A stretch of 64,000 nt of DNA from Phoronis australis (GCA_002633005.1 NMRA01000558.1:134441-198440); one strand, 5' to 3'; shown: positions 25,501 through 38,000, counted from the first letter of the stretch. Made by a program: numbers and translations. The notes: generated from the letters alone by a model not told the origin.

Positions 25501-25723
25501 AATTACAATAAGCCTCCTTCCTCCACGCTAAAAAAATCCCACCAATTTACGTTTCCCCAAGAAAATGTAATCCCTCCGACATGAACTTACTCGAGTCCAG
25601 TAGGTGGTTTGGCACTGGTTGGTCCACTCTTTCATCAACAAGTTGCATAGTTTCCAAGAGAATTCCCTTGGACATACCATTCTGGTATGCGTTAAAGCTG
25701 TTGTGAGACTGAATATCAGTCAT
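10550..25723 (-). CDS. CFAP221: CFAP221 (PCDP1) orthologue, complete, 21 coding exons
   Basis: Cilia- and flagella-associated protein 221, known from Chlamydomonas and mouse as a calmodulin-binding component of the C1d projection of the ciliary central pair, needed for normal motility. Coding exons in transcript order: 25591-25723, 24403-24590, 23322-23417, 22883-22983, 21795-21898, 21278-21434, 20467-20644, 19486-19545, 19030-19207, 18845-18888, 17949-18101, 17638-17727, 16932-17027, 15644-15859, 14962-15150, 13660-13878, 12751-12903, 11956-12155, 11262-11381, 10965-11036, 10550-10676. Every junction is GT-AG and phases agree, giving 2874 bases or 957 residues; human CFAP221 is about 840. 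Family landmarks: [14 protein letters not shown] (about residues 37-50), [13 protein letters not shown] in exon 3, IPIHAYP in exon 4, VLNQIPGKL in exon 9, [11 protein letters not shown] in exon 13, and [30 protein letters not shown] and LSNTPTLS in exons 17-18. The N-terminal third resembles the ASH/MSP-like beta domains of HYDIN-type proteins. Start is the first ATG before the conserved N-terminal motif. Identification is firm; exact exon ends are by eye. Confidence 0.95.
14004..14475. repeat. 16-bp minisatellite in CFAP221 intron 15
   Basis: About 29 tandem copies of a 16-bp unit (CAAATTATCCCTCGGT) with scattered substitutions and one 17-base unit. Copies near 14120-14215 carry GTGAAATT in place of GTCAAATT, and the block 14320-14460 is nearly homogeneous, suggesting recent local expansion. 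It lies wholly inside the intron between CFAP221 exons 15 and 16. Because the unit is 16 bases long and has no plus-strand stop, all three plus frames stay open; the resulting repetitive reading frames are not genes. Confidence 0.95.
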
Positions 25724-25830
25724 TATGAGATATGTTTCCGTTAATTTCTTTTACGTAACGTAGGATCTCATCTGAACAGAGAGCATTCGAAATTCCGCTG
25801 TATTATATTTCGTTCAATCAGCTACGGCAG

Positions 25831-25841
25831 TCGCCATCTTG
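25831..25841 (-). promoter_or_regulatory. YY1-like core promoter motif of CFAP221
   Basis: Minus-strand CAAGATGGCGA matches the animal YY1 motif AAGATGGCGGC, which is typically found just downstream of transcription starts. It lies about 110 bases upstream of the CFAP221 start codon, so the transcription start is probably near 25840-25870. This is motif placement only; no TATA box was seen. Confidence 0.4.
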
Positions 25842-26318
25842 TTTAGATTGTCTCACTGCTAGAGTACACAAGCGATAAACAAAATAGTACATATTAGGTG
25901 TCACGACCATTATTATTTTTGCCAAGTCTGGTCTATTAAGGAGGCAAAAGATAATAAAATGCTAGTATTTACACACTCTAATTATTTTATGTGTAGAATT
26001 TATCATTATTTCAAAAAGTAATTTTATTAAATTAATACTCGTAGAACTACTTCGTTAAAAATTCCTATGGAAACGTGCTTCGCGGAAAAGTGGCTCTTTA
26101 CATTATGGAAATAATAAAACAAGACTACTCTCAAATTAGGTCAAAAAGCAAAACACGTCAACAGTTGGGGATGTTTGCTAGTTGGAATATAACAGTGTGC
26201 AAACTGTTGTAAGCACAGTAATGATGGGTGAGTTTTTGGTCGTCAGGTACATTGAACAAATGGAAGTGTGTGACTAAGAGCACAACACAAAACCTTTTTG
26301 GCGAAGTCACTTAAACCA

Positions 26319-26702
26319 CGGCACTGCTGTGCGTCGAACTTGGAAATCCTGCAGTTAATCGCAAGATCGCGTATGCCGATGCGTGAACTTGGTATACGCG
26401 AGGCAAGTTGAGAAGTGCACTCAAATAATCACGTTCATGTTCATAAAAGTTTGCACTGCACTAAATCAAATTATACTGAAGTAAAACGATGTTAATTTTA
26501 ACCGATCTTTTCAACTGAGGATCTAGTTCGGCAATGAGCCATTCAAATATTCCTCGGGTTCTGCGTGAGGCCAATAATTACAAAAATTCTTTTCACTGAA
26601 CAAAAAATTCACCTGATTGCCTTACAGAATATTCAATACCAAGTTTACACGTACGCCACCGTGAGATTAAGCAGGATTCCAAGTTCACGCACAGCACTGC
26701 CG
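26319..26702. repeat. Foldback MITE (family 1, copy 2)
   Basis: About 384 bp with imperfect terminal inverted repeats. The left arm near 26319-26395 and the reverse complement of the right arm near 26640-26702 share a terminus reading CGGCA(C/G)TGCTGTGCGT, followed by AACTTGGAA-TCCTGC. Internal sequence at 26420-26470 matches 243-300 in reverse complement. No coding capacity, so it is non-autonomous. No clean target duplication was identified. Confidence 0.6.
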
Positions 26703-26734
26703 CTGGGCTATTACAGTACGCTGAAGACGTACAC

Positions 26735-27320
26735 ATGCGATATTATACCCTCACAAAAAGTAACACCGATTGAAAATTGTATGTACGTACACATTTAGTT
26801 ATAATTAACATACATATACCGACTTCAGAGGCAATTTAGTCAACATACACTGTAATTTAATCCATAAAAATCTGCCGTAGTTCACTCGAGCTTTCTTCAC
26901 AGGGTGCCATTTTGAGGAAGTTAGTACATGAAATCACGTCTCTTGATGAACAAAAAGTACAAGGGACAAAAATCTTGCAAATTCCTCCGTATATATTCCC
27001 ATGCTATGTATGCATGTGTCATGCGCTTGGCTTGAGTCTCATTCTTTTTGTTGCCTAACTCGCGTGACATCAAGTTTGTGGTTATCGTGCAGTGGAAAAT
27101 TTCAATGATGGAGTTGGAATTCTACACCAAAGTCATCTAAATTCCTGAAGACAGGCTTCATAGGTGAAGAAAGAAAGTGCTTTTTTTAAGTGACATTTTA
27201 AAATCTAGACTGTATTTTTGATGGGGTGACAATCTCTTATTTGATGGCTGGAGTTATACTACAACCCATTTAAATACACCTGAAGAGTGTAGTACAGAAA
27301 CCAATGGGAGTATTTTAGCT
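26735..27320 (+). repeat. Dispersed repeat homologous (inverted) to 56870-57520
   Basis: Long, gapped similarity to the reverse complement of 56870-57520. Shared blocks include AGTTATAATTAACAT, GCCATTTTGAGGAAGTTA, TGAAATCACG, TTTGTGGTTATCG and GGAGTTGGAATTCT. The other copy lies inside a terminal-inverted-repeat insertion, so this is probably a decayed copy of the same transposon. It sits about 0.7-1.3 kb upstream of the SEC22 start codon and could contribute promoter or 5'-UTR sequence. Confidence 0.65.
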
Positions 27321-27994
27321 CCTAGACAGCCAACTGAGGAGCTACGTGTTGTCTACTTTACGCCTGGCACTGAACAGCACCACAAACACTTACTTGTTCA
27401 GCCTCTTGACGTGTCACTAAAATACTGGAAAGGTAATTGCGATCTATCGTAATATGTGCGCCAAGCAGGCATTTCCGAAAGAACTCGAATCTCGCTAATA
27501 TTGGAAGTATCTGACTCAGGTTCACAAGTCACATTTGTAAACACCCATCGGTACCGGAACCTCTTATTGTTCTTGTTTCTCAGTTTTTTTGTTTGTAACA
27601 AAAAGCCCAAGCGTTTATGATTCAACTTTCAAACGATTCTAAGACAGATTCATTTGTACCACTGTCAATGCTCTAAAGTTTCCGAAATATTGCCATTGAG
27701 TTATCATTATGATAATGTTATGGAAATCCTTAGTGTGTCTGCTATTCATGTTTCCATGAAACCCTGTCACACAGTTTTCGAAGTTGCTCATGACAGTTTG
27801 ATTCATGTTTTGATGTGCAATAATGCATGTAATACACACTTCCAAATTGTTGTACACTGTTGAGGTTCTCACTTTTGTTATTGACTGTATTTGTTTGGCT
27901 GCATCGAGTGGCAAAATTCATGTTTTACAATGACATTTTGTTGTACAAGTATTTGAATATTTGTTTGTTTTGGCAGATTAAACATACTCTCGCT

Positions 27995-30900
27995 ATGGTC
28001 CTGTTTGTGATGATATGTCGAGCCAGTGATGGACTCCCCCTGTTAGCCTCGACAGATGTTGATGAAAGAGTTGACTACCTGCGCGATAGTCAGCGATATG
28101 TTAAGTTGCTGTCAAAGAGAGTCGCACAGTTTCCTGACAGATGCCTTGTGCAAACCGATTCTTTTTCCATATTGTAAGTTGTTGTCGATGTCATACATCA
28201 GCTTGTTCCCACTGTTTTTACATTGCTTTGCGTTTTTTACATCGCTTTGCGAGCATACCATTTCTCAAGGTTGAATACACCAAAGCTTGATATCGGAACT
28301 TGATATGTGTAACACGAAAGATGAACGCTTCTATTTCTATGTTGTGGAGCTCTTACAGAAACTTCAGCTGTCAATCACGTGCCCACGTAGCCATGAGCTT
28401 GCAGTTAAATTTCACAACGCAAAAAAACATTTCTGTCACATAAGTCTATAAAATTTGTACAATTGTGATATGCCACCTGAAAAATTTTGTTTTTTTGTTG
28501 TTGGTCATTCCAAGCCCTGTCATGTCCAACTAACTGGTTTTCAGCAGATTTGCACCATTCTTGTTTTGCATGGGGAGAAGATTTTTATTAGAAGATCATG
28601 TCTAATGCGTGTCACATTTTTGCTTACTGGAATCGCAATACTGTCATAGCATTTTAATTGGGTCTATTTGAAGTTTCTTGAATGTGGCGACATCTAAACT
28701 GAAGGGAGAAAAGTTATGTACATCAATGCTTTCAAGGTCTAGGGTTTTGTTAGCGACTCCACAACACCCAATTCACACTTTCTACTACAAATGCTCCTCC
28801 CCATGCTCTGGTGAGGAGGTCTAACATTCTCTGTTTTATGATTGTGTTCTATTTTGTAGCCACATACTGATGCATTGCATTGCTCTAGTTTGATCTAATG
28901 CTTAGGTATATTGTTCAGTTTCAGCAGAAGTGTATTTTATTTTCTACTGTTCCCACCTCTTAAAGTTAGATTGTATATTTATGTGTTATAATTAACATTT
29001 CCTTCGAGATACACTGTAACCATTCTAGTTGCAACCCATGTTCAATCTAAAGCTCACTCTCACAGTTTTAAAAAATTCACTTTTAATTGCCTTTTGTTTG
29101 CCTTTGTTTGCCTTGATACACAAATGCTCAATTTCTCAACTTACAAGTTAATGATTAACTAAATACAACAGACTTAACTTGCCATAGTCTTTGATGATGA
29201 ATTATGATTATTCACGTGTGTTGAATGTAGCTCGACCTAATTTTCATTACAGTTTCATCACAGCACTAGATGTCTCTTTCATCGCTGTGTGTGACTCCAG
29301 TTATCCAGCTGTGTTGTCCTACTGTTTCCTTGATGAGATTCAGAAGGAATTCATTCTCCAGTATGATGTTAGGAAAGTGGAAATTGCAAGTCGACCGTAT
29401 TCATTCATTGATTTTGGTGAGATTCGAAACACATTCAGCAGTCGTGCAATATTCAAAGCCGTCAAATCAGCATAACTTTACATTAATGGCAACAAGTTAA
29501 CATTAGTCTCATAGTCACCCTCTTTCATCACTGATCAGGTGCGGGTAGGCCGAGCATTTCTGAGGCCAGAACAAGTGCTTGCCATTTTCATCATGTCTGC
29601 ATACTTTTCTGTTTCTCATTTCTTGGCATATATAGTTGCATGCATCTATATTTGAAAGTGTGGCCAAGTCCATTGTTGAGTATATTGAAAGTAGGCCCCA
29701 GTTATTATAGGGGCACCCGTTGTTTTTTTTTTTTTTAATTAGTCCCAGTTTGTTTGTGCAATAGAATGGAGATTGTTGTGATTGCCGTATGGCTCCCCAT
29801 GCCAACTCGCTGTCATGGTAGCCGTTGATATTATATTTTACGTCAATTCAAAGTAGAACTGATATAAACGTGCATCCTGTCACAGAAGCAATTTTTAGAC
29901 GATATACATTTGGTATCGACATGTTCCTCAGTTAGATGAGAAGTGATTTCTGAAGTCATGTGTGCCGCATGAAATGAACGTGGCGAGTCAACTTGCAACC
30001 AGGTCTCGATCAGCAACGAGCTGTCAGTTCTTTTGAAGTTCGGACATAGCCTCTGTTTTGACTAAAGAATAATCTTAGATCATTTTCAGAGTAGTAAATG
30101 GTCTGAATTAAAAATATTTTTGTGATGGAAGACACTCAGGTTTATTGCTGTTTTAAGTGAAGAGAGTGTCCAAAGTGAGGAGTCTTGGGATTTTGGTTAC
30201 GAGTAGTATGCTTAGATATACGTGTAGAGTTAGTGTTAAAAAAATCTGGGAAGACTTCGGCAGAACTCTGCCATATTCATTCCGTCAAGCTATGATAAAC
30301 TTTTTAGTTATACCTTATTTTATGGCATTTTTGTCAAAAACATTACAACGCTGCTGTACATACAAATAATAAGGTCGTGTATGTTTATTGTTCGATAGCA
30401 AACTATAGAATTTCTTTGGATTGGCAAAAAGATTAAACCCAAATTTGTGTTCTTTCTTGGCAGTTGGTTTCTGGACTGGACAGCTGGCTGTAATTTCTAC
30501 GAGTACTAAAAATACCCTTCAGGGCCTATATGACTGTGTCATTTCATCACTTGTCTAATGCAAAACATTTCTTTTTGTTGCAAATGTATTGTTTCAGATA
30601 TAAGCGCATGGGCATAAATAGGCACTTATAAGGTTAATGTAATATTTTCGAAGATTTATCATATTTGCAGAAAATGCTCATGGACCGCCTATCAAAATTT
30701 CTCACACCAAACTTACCCTATTTCCTCTTGTTATAGGTGAAAGTTTTGATGTACATTCTGTTATTAATGCTGTAACCAGTGTGTTTATGAGATCCCATTC
30801 ATATTACACTGTATCATGCATTTTAATTCAACTGCTGCATAAATTTACAACTTGTTGGTGACGGTTTTTCCAATCTTTGTAGACTCTCATTTGCGGAAAA

Positions 30901-33900
30901 CAAAACAGCGTTACAACAACCCTCGCAGTCTGACGACCAAGTTGAATCTTTCTGACATGAGTCATGAGCTCAGACTGAGGCGTCCTTATGAGATTTCAAT
31001 CACTGAACTTGAGCACTCAATGAATGGAAGCTTTGGTGCTAGCAATGCCAGTCGTTTTAAACCTGCAGGTAAGAATTACAGACAGCCTATCGGCAATACA
31101 ACCCCCCTCAATACAAAATCAAAACTGCAAGGGACCTATGTTTAACTTATCAAAAGTTGCGAGTCCAGTCATTGTGAAAGAAGCCATCGTCATGTTATTT
31201 AGCATGCTAATGCAAACAGGGCACTGTTTTTTTTACAAGTGAATATGTTGGAACTGACTTGGGTTCAGTATTAGTATGAAGCTTAATATTCAGACATGAC
31301 CTCCTTCACGAGTCGCGTTGATGAATTGTGTGAAAATTAAATTTGAAATTACCACGACTGTCCTCGTGTGACTGATCTTAGACCTTTCGATGTAAAAAGT
31401 GGTCCCCTGATTGTTTGGTAAATTTTCTAACTGTTGTCAATATTTGTGACCCTTATGCTACCAAACTTTATTCGTGGCTCAACTCAAAATTGACCTAAAG
31501 TGCTTTAAAGGGGTATCAACTCGTGAAAATGATGAGCCATTGTTACACTTTTCATTCAATTACCCGAAGCAGATTGAAAATAAATGGCCATTTTTTATGA
31601 AAAATATTACCTATGAACCACAAAAGTTGTCCACTTTGAGACTGAGCTGAACATTATGGTTGGTAACGTTGCATTGCTCCCACCGTGCTCTGCGTTTACC
31701 CTCGTGAAAACACTGCGTTTCAACTATCGCATTGTGGGGTGACTCAATTGCCCAGTGTTACAATAGTTTCAATGGTGAAATAAGCCCGCAGTAGTTATAA
31801 GTACATGACAATGTACTATCACTGTAATTGTGATGTCGTATCTATTGTAGAAGTTCCTGGGAAGCGCACTGGTCCCCTGTCTTGCGCTGGATGGTTATCA
31901 GTTGTGCTCAACCTATCTTGTGTCATTTTAAATGTGATGGAGGGAATGAAGGTGGTGAATGATGCGCATATTGGGGTAGGCCACTGTTTGCTTTGTCGTC
32001 ACTAATCCTCTGGAACTCAAAAGGGATGTTTTAGCGTGTTAAGCTATCAAAATCTTGTTTTGAACAATTTTTTCAAAACAAGATGATAGCTTAAAGTTGC
32101 AATGTACAATATTGTGTTAAAACTATATATTGCTCTTTAAAATTACTGTTGGATAAAAATATTGGCCCTCTCATTGTGCCATAGGTCATGTTAGACATGA
32201 CATTTCCATCCAACTTTTCAATTGCCTGTGTTTGTGTCATGTCTTATTATTAATTTGTCATGGACGACGTCTTGATTTGTAACATCACTTTCATGTCAGT
32301 TCCACTCGGTGTTAATAGCTGCAGTTCACATTCCAGTAAAACCTCACCTACATGTATTTAAGACACACTGTGGCTGACAAGTGAATTTCTATTAGGTCAT
32401 TTTTTCCCCAAGAAAAATTTGTAGCGCCAAATTTGATGACTTTCCGTGTTCAAGTTTTGTACCACAGGTACCATCAATAAAAGTTTTGAAAAGTTGTGGG
32501 CATTCACAACAATGTTACAAGCCCTTGAAAAATGAAAAACGGTGATTTTTGACAATTACTTTTTCCCAGTTTAGTGAGATTTTACTCTACTGTACAATAT
32601 GTTTGTTCTTATTTCCATTGTTATGTTATTAATAATTAATTATTTTGGTCAACTTTTTTATCTCGGGAAAGAGAGCTTCACTGACACAAGGCCTATGTCA
32701 TCACAGGACATAATTTTGTTATTTATTAATGATGTTACTCACTAATAAATTAATATTGAGTAATGCCTGCAATATATTGCTGTCAAACGTATCCATTTGA
32801 TGCACTCAATACTTAAAATTTTCACCGATATAGATGTTCTTTAAAAGTTCTGGTGAACTGCTGCGTTTTCTTCAATGTGCAAACAGTCACCTTGTAAAGT
32901 TCTTGGGAAAACAGAAAAAAATGGCATGCCTCATGGCATTTTTTGAACTATAATGACTCAGCCGATAATCTGCTCTGGATAGTCTTAATTTTGAGAGACT
33001 TCAATTTTTATGTGGGTGACTTTAACAATTGTCTCATTTCTTCCAGGATGATCTGTCAGATTTTGGCAGCCTCTACGATCAAGGAGCTGCATTCCTAGTC
33101 ACGTGTTGTTTACTTCTTTATCAGGTACACATGAATTGTGGGTAACTTGAAGTTAATTAGGTTTTGCTTGAAAAGGGTCCTCTTTTAATCGTCTGGTTGA
33201 GAACAGAAAGTTGTTTTTAATAGTGGTGCACAAGATACGGCTCCCGTGTGGCATGGGTGCACTTATTTCTACAGCTTACTAGGACCACCTAGTGAAATTA
33301 CAAAATAAAACTCAAAAACATTTTTGACATTTTCGCGTCTAGTAATATATGAGCTCAAAATAACTCTCTATTATTCTGAACTCAGACAAGTAAATTGCTT
33401 TTTAGGCACATTGAGTGTCTTGTCCAAGTTTGCACTTGATGACCCTAGATTAGAGCTATAGGCCCACAAGTGAAAACTCCAGATTTCGAGTTCAGTTTGC
33501 ACATATATCTTTAATGTGGGGTAGTCGAGTCAATTTTAAGCTAGGATTCGACTAGTAACGTACTTGAGTACAGACCAATAGACAGTTATCTTGAGTTCAC
33601 ACAAGATTAGAGTACTAGAGGATGTCAAAAATGGTGTTTTATTTTGAGTATCAATATTAGACCCCATGTGCAGACAAGGAGATGGTGCTTGTCTAGTAAT
33701 TTTTTAATTTTTTTTTCTGAAAGTTTGTAGCTCTGTGATTGCATGCAGTAAAATCTCACCCATTTTGGACAAAATAATCGCCGTTATTTTCATTTTTCAA
33801 GGGCTTCTTGCATTGTTGTGATTGCCCTGAAAATTTTAAAATTGTATGTTGCTAGTTATGGTAAAGAACTTGGATATGGGAAGGCGTAATTCAGTCATTG

Positions 33901-34243
33901 TATTGCATTTATGAAAAAATGAGAAAATAAAATTTCACCTGTCCACCATATTGTGACATTTTACCGCATTAGTACTACTGAACAGTGTAGTTGTCATTGC
34001 ACCTGCTGCAAACCTATGAATCGTTCCTGAATTTTGTTTCAGCTTTACCTTTTACGTTACTCTTGTCGATGGAAGAAGACCAAAGCATACTCAACCATGG
34101 TTGCAATATCTGTTTTGACTTTGTACACGAGAGGTTGGAGACATATTTACGAGTTTATATTCATTGTTGGCACATCTATTTTCACGACATTTTCAATTCT
34201 GGCCAAAGTGGTATGTTACAAATCCAGTGATTATGACGTATGA
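27995..34243 (+). CDS. SEC22A: SEC22A/SEC22C-type vesicle trafficking protein, complete
   Basis: Longin-domain protein of the early secretory pathway (ER/Golgi). Coding exons: 27995-28173, 29253-29416, 30883-31068, 31851-31975, 33047-33124, 34043-34243; all GT-AG and in phase, 933 bases, 310 residues (human SEC22A 307, SEC22C 303). Residues 1 to about 120 form the Longin domain, with family landmarks DGLPLLASTD, FPDRC, FLDEIQKEFI and the strongly conserved KTKQRYNNPRSL. Like vertebrate SEC22A/C and unlike SEC22B, no v-SNARE helix precedes the membrane. Instead four hydrophobic segments follow (about 186-206, 231-248, 262-273, 280-302). The C-terminus SSDYDV matches the vertebrate PDYDV end. 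An acceptor at 27975-27976 implies an upstream 5'-UTR exon that I could not place. The gene is divergent from CFAP221. It could equally be named SEC22C; one invertebrate gene probably represents both. Confidence 0.93.
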
Positions 34244-34741
34244 CAAAGATGTTGCTCTTTGATGAATTTCAAACCAATTTATTCATGCAATATCCAGGGC
34301 TGGGTTTGACTCCTGGAAGTTGAGTTATTTTTGCATTTTAGAAGAAATGTGTATCAAGATTTAGGTTACAGTGTGTAACATGCTGTGTTGATGATTATTC
34401 ACCGCATGGTCCTCGTTATAATTTATAACAATTACCTACTGTCAGTCATTTTGCAGTACGTTTTTGTTGCTTAATTTAATTTTTGTTTTTAACATTAGTC
34501 TTGAAAATTTTAATAGCCTTTTCAACAAGATCATTTTTGTTTTCTGTATCTTATTCTGTGCCTGCTGTTGCTTTCTTGTAAACATATGTTTAGGTCATCC
34601 ACATTGAGTGTCATTCCGTTGAGGTCTGTAGTACCGGTACCGCATAATGAAACTTTTCAGTGAATCCTGAAATGTCTTGGACTAGGTATCCATGTCTATT
34701 GATTGGCTCTGAAAAGCTTGTTTTATTGATATGACATGTTT

Positions 34742-34747
34742 AATAAA
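34742..34747 (+). terminator. Candidate polyadenylation signal of the SEC22 gene
   Basis: AATAAA about 500 bases beyond the SEC22 stop codon. It is the first canonical hexamer I see downstream on the plus strand. A later AATAAA near 35051 belongs to a SINE-like tail. Confidence 0.35.
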
Positions 34748-34929
34748 TTGTTGTTGGGTGGGGTAGGTTTATCAGCTTCAACTAAAGTCATAAAACAACA
34801 AAGTCTGTGTTTTTTGGTATCATTACAAATGTTGTCTGCCAAGTATTCTTTGAAATCAGGGCTGGTGACTATACCAGTGCAATTCCGCTTAAAACACTCT
34901 GCTATTGATCTATTGAGATTTAACTTCCA

Positions 34930-35075
34930 CTAGGGGGAGTGTTAGCTGCAATTGACAGTGGGGTTTCCTAGTTCGATTCCGAGCCTAGATACTAATGCGT
35001 ATTAGCGCTTTCTCGGCTTAACTCTTAGTACTGTACATTGTATTTTTCATAATAAACATTAAAAAAGAAAAAGTT
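34930..35075 (+). repeat. SINE-like, tRNA-related sequence
   Basis: A GGGGGAGTGTTAGCTGCAA block resembles a weak RNA polymerase III A box. It is followed about 35 bases later by AGTTCGATTCC, a good B box (GWTCRANNC), and ends in an A-rich tail with AATAAA near 35051-35070. Typical SINE layout, but only one copy is visible in the window. Confidence 0.4.
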
Positions 35076-38000
35076 TCTAAGCCTGATTTTTGATAATCAT
35101 TGATGATTTTGTTTGCTGGTAATGTCCCTTTAACCCTAGTGAGTTTGTTGTTTACATTATGTATTGAGCATCACTCTGAGCACCTCCTTTCATAAATTCA
35201 TTGCCAAGTATAATGAACTTTTTGTATTATTGACTTACATTGGTCTACACCATTGCTAGAATCCTTATATGGTGTTCTATTCCAACCTGTATTCATTACC
35301 ACTACTTTGAATTTGCCCTTTCGTTTTTTGTTTTGTTTGTGTTGTCATGGCGAGGCAGTTGGGCATGAAAAGGCCACTTCACTTTAAACACGAGCTTAGG
35401 TTTTAGTGATAAAATCAGGATTTCTTCTGTCCCTCAAGTGTTGCTCCGGTTATCTGTGTAGCTCAATTCCTCCAAAATAACTAAAATACAATCAAAAAAG
35501 GCTTTCAGCTTGTGTGACCATGTCATGCCACTGTTGCAGTTGATTTTGAGGTATTTGATGGACAGTTTTGTTGTGTTTTACTGGTTTGATATTTTAATTT
35601 TCATTCATCAGTTTTAAATATTGAAATTCTTGGAACTGTATTGCTTTAAAGCGGCATTATTAGAGATTCAGAGCCACTCGCTCAGGGCTTGCAATAAATG
35701 GCTTTGCTATATGTAATAGAATTAAACGACTGTGTGGCTAATAGTCAAGTATTTTAAGCCTCTTAAACTCATAAATTAACCAGCCTCTATTTCAGTTAAT
35801 TCTACCAACTCACTGGAAGCACTTAATCAAAAACTTGCGATTTCTAATAACATCACAAGAACAACAAATTTAACTTATAATTAGCTATTTTTTAGCTATG
35901 GTCAAAGCTTATAACTTCAAAAAGTTTATCCAATGTACCAATGATTCCAATTTTTTCAGTGCTGTCCTAAACGCAATTGTGTTCCTTTGTGTTCTTTTGT
36001 TTACATCACCTGTGCTGGAGTTCAATCAACAGATGAAATATGAACAGTTGAAGCCTGTTTTTATGCTAAATCAAAGTTTTGTCTCGTTCAACTTCCCTGT
36101 TCGTTGGGGGGAGGGTGCTGTAAGAGCATCTTGTGGTCTAATATTCCAGCTTGAATTTGCGTCATTTGGTTTTCCTTAAAATTCGTTTTATGAATTTGAA
36201 AGATTTTGTCAACAGTTTGTGAATTGCCGGAAAGGCACCGTTTCTACAGTTTGGCCTACCTTGCTTGACTGTCCCCTTGTATACATTAGGTAAATAGCTT
36301 ATTAACTATGCAACGGTAGTAGCTTTGCAAGAAATTGAGACATTTGGCGTATTTCAAACATGTACAAGTTCAGTTAGACAGTATTGATAGTTAGGTGAAT
36401 ATCTTAGGTATTTACGTCCTATTGGGGAAATGTTTTTTTAAAGTTAACACTAATCAAAAATCGAAAGTCACAAAATGGATGGTTTAAGTTGTGGCTCACT
36501 GTTCCACAGTGATTGTAGTGAATTTTAAAATTGCATTTCATTCCCAAGTACAACCTAAAATTAAAACTAACTCTCACAAACTTGTCTCAAAGTTTCAAGA
36601 CCTATTACAGCCATTCATTTCTGCTACAAAAGGAATTCAAGAGTCATTTGACATTGATTTGAAGCAGTTCAATTTCTGACGTTTTGGCACACCCCATCAG
36701 AACTGATGGCTTTTTGAAACTCATCGCCAGTGCTGTAGTGTGCTTTTTGCTTCTTCTCTTGTTATGCCGATCGACCGGACTTTGCAAGCGATGATTCAAG
36801 TGTAGTAAACTGCAACTTCCACAGACCCTCTTGATTGGTTACCCCGTTGTCTGTGCCATCAAGAAGGTGAGCTCTGGGAACCAAATTGGTATAGTACGCA
36901 GTTCATAGAGATACACGTGTTATTTCAAGCCCTTCGCTGCTTTACTATGAGCGACCTACACAGACGTCATGATACTGGGGTTTTGCATGCTGGTTTCAAA
37001 GATTTTGGTGTTCAACAGGAGAAGAGCAACGAACCAAACTGCACAAGGACTTAGCACCCAAGCGGCAAGCCTTGTTCTCTTTGTTTTAGATTTTCGAAGT
37101 TTCTGTCCATCCAGTTTTTCGTCCACAACAACGCCTAAGCAAACGCAACATTTTGGGTTGCGATGTCAAGGCTTTACGTCTGCACATGCCAAATTCATGT
37201 ATCGTTTGTTCTGTCCACGGGATTGTGCATGCAAGAGTTTTCCAGAATTGCTGCAATCACCGTTTCTCCGGTACATTGAAAGGACGATTTCAAATTAAGA
37301 GGTTGCGCTTTTGCAGCCAGCAGCTACGTTTTCAAAAGAAAACCCCTGGACAGTGTGTAGACGGGGCCTTGTTAAAATTTTGTATCCACGTTCCTACTCC
37401 CAGTGTGTTTGATAAGATGTAATATACACATTACTGGTGTAACGAGATTGGCTTTTTCTTAAACAATGACCATACCTCATTGGTCGCACACTAATTCTAG
37501 CTCTTTGTGGGGTGTGAAACCAACTTTTTATGGTCACAAATTAAAGCAAATTACTATAACTGAAGGAAGAAACCACGCGATTCATTTAATATCGCTTGGA
37601 ATCCAATGATCTTTCCAAGAACACTTCGTTAGACTAAAGTCCATTTAATTTCTTGTCTTCTTATTTCTCTTGATTTAAATTCTTCTTGTGAACGTCTTCC
37701 TTTCATTCCTCAGTAAATGAGTGCAGTATGGGCAGATGGTTACCCGATGTATGAACCGCCAGTATTACCGTTGATTAAATCCTCAATTACCTGGAACATA
37801 GCAAAATACGTTATGGTGTTCGTAACAAAAATAATGTATTTAAAAGTCGAAACTTGTTTTCAAGTGCGTCTTGAGGCGGAAACTGTAGCAAAAGCTCTTT
37901 CAATTGTGCGACCTGTGAGTTGCGAAACGGGTGTTTATTGCTGGGAATTTCCAATTAAGATCACTGTTTGGTTTACCCTCTTTAAAATAATACTAAACCC

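Larger units (their letters stand above)
25842..27976. other. Intergenic region between divergent CFAP221 and SEC22 genes
   Basis: About 2.1 kb separating the two genes. It contains the probable CFAP221 transcription start, an imperfect X-box-like sequence at 26061-26075, a foldback repeat at 26319-26702, a diverged dispersed repeat at 26735-27320, and the unplaced SEC22 5'-UTR exon ending before the acceptor at 27976. No convincing coding exon was seen. Confidence 0.6.
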
